A DNA stretch of 33,942 nucleotides, taken from the NCBI GenBank assembly GCA_016795025.1, contig JAEUIR010000021.1:1-33942 (forward strand), given 5' to 3'. Position 1 is the stretch's first letter, and each line of letters opens with the position of its first letter. The notes below the pieces were generated by a model. The model saw only the letters and a program-made list of their open reading frames with translations, did no database searches and was not told the DNA's origin. The position numbers and the translations under genes were made by a program. Of the stretch, positions 30,657-33,942 are shown one piece after another. The stretch is from Phycisphaerales bacterium (lineage in GTDB: Bacteria; Planctomycetota; Phycisphaerae; UBA1845; Fen-1342).

Positions 30657-32921
30657 TTAGTTCTGGCGAGCGATGTCGAATTCGAGCACGGCGAATCCGT
30701 CAAGCTCGAAATACTCGACGGCGATCTCGACGGTGCGGTCCATTTCGAGGTCGATGGTGGCCTCGTCGCGAGTGGGCACGTGCCATGTCCAATTATCGAT
30801 GATGCGCTTGTCGTCCACCGTCACCCGGACGCCGTCATCGCTCATGGTCGTGATTTTCCATTTCCCCTTGCTCAGCGGAATCCGCGTCGTTGCGAGCATG
30901 CCGAAATGGTCGCCGCCGATTTTTGGACCATCCCAGTTTGGCACGATGGATTCCGGCCCGCCGTGGCCGAACTTCAGCCGCAGCGCCGGCAACGACCGCA
31001 CACAGGCAATCGGGACGACTGCACGACTCGTCGGTGAAGCATCCGCGTTTTTCGTATCGTCGGGCACGATCTCGGCAGCCTGACGCGCGACCTCGGCGAA
31101 TTGCCGGGCATCGTTTCGCGGGTCTGTGGGAGTGGCGAGGAATATGGCGCTCCAACGCGCCACGACAAGCGTATCCCGAATTTCGCGCCGGACACCGCCG
31201 TCATCGAGCGTGAGGACGTACGGAAAAGCACCGTCGCCCCGCGCTCGCACGGTTATGGTTCGCGGCGCGGCGTTCTCGCCCGCTTCGTCTTGTTTTGGAC
31301 CGGGGTCGAGCTCGACGTTTTCGCCGCTGAGGGCGAGCTTCAAATTCGCGGAGAACTTCCGAAGTTCGTAAACATGCGAAGCGTGTTCGCCGCCGACCCT
31401 TCTCACCAGCGGGGACTGATGATCCCATGGCCCCCATTCGGTCATGATGATGTTCTGGCGGCCTGCCAGCGCGCTGTGCTGACCGATTGGTCTCTGAAGA
31501 TGCAAACGGCCCACCGGCACGACGCGCGGCGGCGCTTTCACTTCCGGCCCGGGCGAGATGCTTACATCGCCTTCGATTTTGCGCTCAGCGCCCACTTCCA
31601 CAAAGAGATTCTTCCAAAGCACGACATCGCCCCTGCCGCGAAAGTGCAGCGCCAAGTCGTCGGAGTGAAATTCATTTTCGCCGATCTCGTTGGCTGTCGA
31701 TTCGACGCCGTTCGCCACGGCCCAGGGCAGTTTCAGAATCGATTCGTCCGCGTCCCACCACAAATGGACGCCGCATTTGTTTCGCTCAAATCGATTCGTG
31801 AAGATGCCGTTTCGCCGGCCATGTTCGATGTTCACCCCCCCGCGTTCCAGGCCGTATGCGCCCTCGCCGTTCTCCGCGATGGTGTTGTCGTTGATCTCGG
31901 TTTCCTGCGAATAGCCGCCCCAGATGCCGCAGATCGCATTGCCTACGATGCGATTTCCCATCACCACGTTACTGAACGAGAAAGTCACTTCGACGCCGTG
32001 GGCTGCCGCGTACGAAAAATCGTTATTCGCGATCATGTTGTCGTTGCAGCCGCGCCGCTTGTAGTCAAAGTTCGGCGTCGGCGCCGTGGCCTCGCCGAGC
32101 GCCTCGCGCCCCGCGAACATGAACAACCCATCGCCGCAATGCGTGGCTGAGTTGTATTGAAACGTATTGTCGCTGCACTGCTCGAACACGAGAAATCCGG
32201 CGGAGTCCTGGCCGCGGTTATATACGCCGTGGCTATAGCCGCGCACGCAGAAGTCCACGGCGTTATTCATCAGCTTGTTGCCGCTGCTGCGCCACATCGC
32301 GATGCCCCAGCCGCTGAGAAATGAGAATTCGTTGCTCGAAACATCCGTGCCAGCGACGCGGTCCAGAATCAGGCCGTTCTGGCTGTCGCGCACGCGGCAG
32401 TTGCGAATGGCCGCAGCGCGGGACTGCTCGATGCAGATCGCCGCACCGTAGTTCTTGCGCCATTCCTGGTCGTCGTTTTTGTGCGGCCATAGCCAGTCGC
32501 CGGCGTCCTCGGCGGCCGGCGTCGAGAGCAGCCTCGCGCGGCGCTGATCGGATGCGTCGATGCCGTCCAGCACAAGATAGTCGGCCCGGGTGGCGTGGAT
32601 GCCCGTCCAGAATCCGCTGATTCGCGCGCCGCGGATCGTCACATTCTGCTGGTCAAAAACGCGAATACCGCAGCCCCTGTATTGATCCGGCGCGGTTCCC
32701 GGCCGCGCGCCGCGCAGCTCGGACCCTGGCGCGAATTCGACAACGATGTTTGAGGCCCGAATGTGAATGACGCCGTCGCCGTCGTTGTCCTCGATGATCG
32801 TGTTCGGCGGAATGACGATGCGGCAGGATTGTTCGATCACGGCGTTGTCAGCGGTGATGCGGTGTTCGGGCAGCTCGCCGCCCATCCTCAAACACAACAA
32901 TATCAGGCCGGCTGAGAACAT
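30657..32921 (-). CDS. Secreted right-handed beta-helix protein with a PA14-like C-terminal domain
   Basis: A 754-residue protein. The N-terminus MFSAGLILLCLRMGGELP is a short signal-peptide-like segment. Residues about 35-440 are a right-handed parallel beta-helix with repeated strands such as RVFDQQNVTIRGARISGF, NTFQYNSATHCGDGLFMF, NMIANNDFSYAAAHGVEV and NVVMGNRIVGNAICGI, typical of NosD/pectate-lyase-type folds that bind or cut polysaccharides. A linker (about 440-650) follows. The end (about 675-750), including SKGKWKITTMSDDGVRVTVDDKR and IAVEYFELDG, fits a PA14-like carbohydrate-binding beta-sandwich. The start at 32921 has AAGGAG 6 bases before it; an upstream ATG at 32972 lies ahead of the promoter and is unlikely. 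The substrate is not evident. Confidence 0.87.
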   Translation of the reverse strand: MFSAGLILLCLRMGGELPEHRITADNAVIEQSCRIVIPPNTIIEDNDGDGVIHIRASNIVVEFAPGSELRGARPGTAPDQYRGCGIRVFDQQNVTIRGARISGFWTGIHATRADYLVLDGIDASDQRRARLLSTPAAEDAGDWLWPHKNDDQEWRKNYGAAICIEQSRAAAIRNCRVRDSQNGLILDRVAGTDVSSNEFSFLSGWGIAMWRSSGNKLMNNAVDFCVRGYSHGVYNRGQDSAGFLVFEQCSDNTFQYNSATHCGDGLFMFAGREALGEATAPTPNFDYKRRGCNDNMIANNDFSYAAAHGVEVTFSFSNVVMGNRIVGNAICGIWGGYSQETEINDNTIAENGEGAYGLERGGVNIEHGRRNGIFTNRFERNKCGVHLWWDADESILKLPWAVANGVESTANEIGENEFHSDDLALHFRGRGDVVLWKNLFVEVGAERKIEGDVSISPGPEVKAPPRVVPVGRLHLQRPIGQHSALAGRQNIIMTEWGPWDHQSPLVRRVGGEHASHVYELRKFSANLKLALSGENVELDPGPKQDEAGENAAPRTITVRARGDGAFPYVLTLDDGGVRREIRDTLVVARWSAIFLATPTDPRNDARQFAEVARQAAEIVPDDTKNADASPTSRAVVPIACVRSLPALRLKFGHGGPESIVPNWDGPKIGGDHFGMLATTRIPLSKGKWKITTMSDDGVRVTVDDKRIIDNWTWHVPTRDEATIDLEMDRTVEIAVEYFELDGFAVLEFDIARQN

Positions 32922-32939
32922 GAGTTGCTCCTTGGCCGG

Positions 32940-32968
32940 ATTAGCGCATAGCGCGGCAAGATTTGCAA
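32940..32968 (-). promoter_or_regulatory. Sigma70-like promoter for the beta-helix gene
   Basis: On the minus strand, TTGCAA (32963-32968), a 17-base spacer and GCTAAT (32940-32945). Transcription would start near 32933, at the AAGGAG ribosome-binding site. This argues for the ATG at 32921 over the upstream ATG at 32972. The -35 is identical to that of the promoter at 5408-5436. Confidence 0.5.
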
Positions 32969-32994
32969 TCAAATGCGAACAAGACGCCGCGTCG

Positions 32995-33942
32995 CTACTT
33001 CGCGCCGACCTTTTTGGCTTGAATGCGGTTCAGCTTCAGATCGACGATCTCGATCCATGCATCGAACGGTTTTTCGATCAGCCGCTCGGCCAGCGTCGAA
33101 GCCGGCATGAGCGCTCTGATGCGAAATTTTCCGGCGCCTTTCGAAAAATCCGCATCGACCGATTTGATTCGCTGTTGATCGATTTCGGCCAGCGCCTTCT
33201 TCAGATCGACAAACGTCTTAAAATCAAGATTTTCCACTTCGAGTTCGATGTCGCCGCCGGCCGTGATCTCCTCGGACCATTTCGTCATGACCGATTCGAA
33301 CAACTTATCCGCGAGCGGCGGCTCGCGGCGCCGGGCCTGATTGCCTTCGGATGGAAACGTCGCTTGTGCCATGGCCGCCCGCGCCGCCTGTGGGCTGTAC
33401 TCCTTGCGGCTGCGCACGCCCGTCCGCGTCACCGGTAGCGATTCGCTCGCGAGCAGTTTTCCAGTGTCGGTGTGATAGATGCGGGCCTGCACGTCGCAGT
33501 TGTAGAACGCCGCCGGCACGCCATAGAGATTTTCAAGCCCGGCGCGATTCGCGTTGGCTGATCCGCGGATCAGAATGTGCGCTCCCGCGTCCTTGGCCAA
33601 ACGAGCCAGTTTGGCTGCGTTTCGTTCGTCGCGCGCGTCGTCTGCCTCGCGCCGCGCAATGTCACTGATCCCCCGCCGCTCGACCAGGTCAAACCCCGCC
33701 TTCAGGAACATCTCGGCCAGCCGTGATTCCACCATCGAGTCGCGCTGTTGCTCGTTGTCGATCGTTTCGTCGATCCACACCATGATCTTCGGCCGGCCGA
33801 TCTGGTCCAAGACGTTTTGCACTTCGCCCCAGACCTCGGCCACCGCGCTGGGACGCACGGTCGCTTCGACGATGACGATAACGGCGCCGCCGTCGCCGTT
33901 ACGCTCTTCGATGACGCGGTAGTCTTTCACAATTCCGAACGC
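32995..33942 (-). CDS. Partial FlgT/LPP20-like envelope protein
   Basis: The reading frame stays open to the window edge, so the N-terminus is missing; a GTG at 33930 exists but the codons before it (AFGI) continue the family pattern. The visible 315 residues start with IVKDYRVIEERNGDGGAVIVIVEATVRP, the strand pattern of the LPP20/FlgT N-terminal domain. A CsgG/FlgT-middle-like region follows: KIMVWIDETIDN, ESRLAEMFLKAGFDLVERR, HILIRGSANAN and ARIYHTDTGKLLASESLP. The C-terminal ~100 residues (from ESVMTKWSEEI) form a repeat-like alpha/beta segment. It is probably periplasmic or outer-membrane associated, perhaps near a flagellar or secretion structure. No flagellar gene is visible in the window, so the role is inferred from fold only. 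Confidence 0.6.
   Translation of the reverse strand, partial: AFGIVKDYRVIEERNGDGGAVIVIVEATVRPSAVAEVWGEVQNVLDQIGRPKIMVWIDETIDNEQQRDSMVESRLAEMFLKAGFDLVERRGISDIARREADDARDERNAAKLARLAKDAGAHILIRGSANANRAGLENLYGVPAAFYNCDVQARIYHTDTGKLLASESLPVTRTGVRSRKEYSPQAARAAMAQATFPSEGNQARRREPPLADKLFESVMTKWSEEITAGGDIELEVENLDFKTFVDLKKALAEIDQQRIKSVDADFSKGAGKFRIRALMPASTLAERLIEKPFDAWIEIVDLKLNRIQAKKVGAK

Noticed and set aside
29255-32150. Long plus-strand ORFs across the crotonase and beta-helix genes
   Set aside because: Both are antisense shadows of genes with clear folds and start signals.

Overview
This is a GC-rich bacterial chromosome segment. It carries about 28 protein genes, one tRNA gene and no sign of a prophage, insertion sequence or CRISPR array. 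The gene content suggests a member of the Planctomycetota, possibly a Phycisphaerae-like lineage. That placement is inference, from a planctomycete-style pseudopilin cassette with Gly-rich extensions, very short AT-rich 'GCAAAATGC'-type intergenic repeats, small palindromic spacer repeats and scattered trp genes. No marker gene here fixes the taxonomy.

Left part (1-9040). A small zinc-ribbon protein and a glycogen debranching enzyme run rightward, followed by a leftward tRNA-Leu(CAA). Next are leftward genes for a LOG-family phosphoribohydrolase, an RNase HI with an unusual Cys-containing tail, and a coiled-coil C4 zinc-ribbon protein. The leftward nadA-nadB operon makes quinolinate for NAD. 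Its promoter has a clear inverted repeat. A single-pass membrane protein of unknown role lies upstream.

Middle part (9041-17696). A polytopic membrane protein is followed by a lipoprotein-type prolyl oligopeptidase whose stop codon overlaps the TTG start of trpA. Then come an orphan radical SAM protein, trpC, a CPBP intramembrane protease, a VOC-fold protein and a two-TM protein. trpA and trpC are not in one operon.

Right part (17697-33942). A DEAD-box-like helicase with altered core motifs and an RGG tail points left. Divergent from it is an eight-gene type II secretion/pseudopilus cassette in the order gspF-G-H-I-J-K-L-M. This cassette lacks gspD, gspE and a separate gspC. It encodes the inner-membrane platform and the pseudopilus. 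GspI and GspK carry long low-complexity segments, and GspM has an extra C-terminal domain. Leftward genes close the window: a crotonase-family enzyme, pterin-4a-carbinolamine dehydratase, a secreted beta-helix protein with a PA14-like end, and a FlgT/LPP20-like envelope protein cut by the window edge.

No intergenic gap exceeds about 210 bases. The short gaps hold promoter-like elements, hairpins and dispersed repeats, listed separately. The most unusual observations are the motif-degenerate helicase, the predicted leaderless LOG gene, the nadA operator-like dyad, the modified pseudopilins (EF-hand loop, paired linear motifs, Ala at the cleavage site, palindromes embedded in leaders) and the RNase HI tail.
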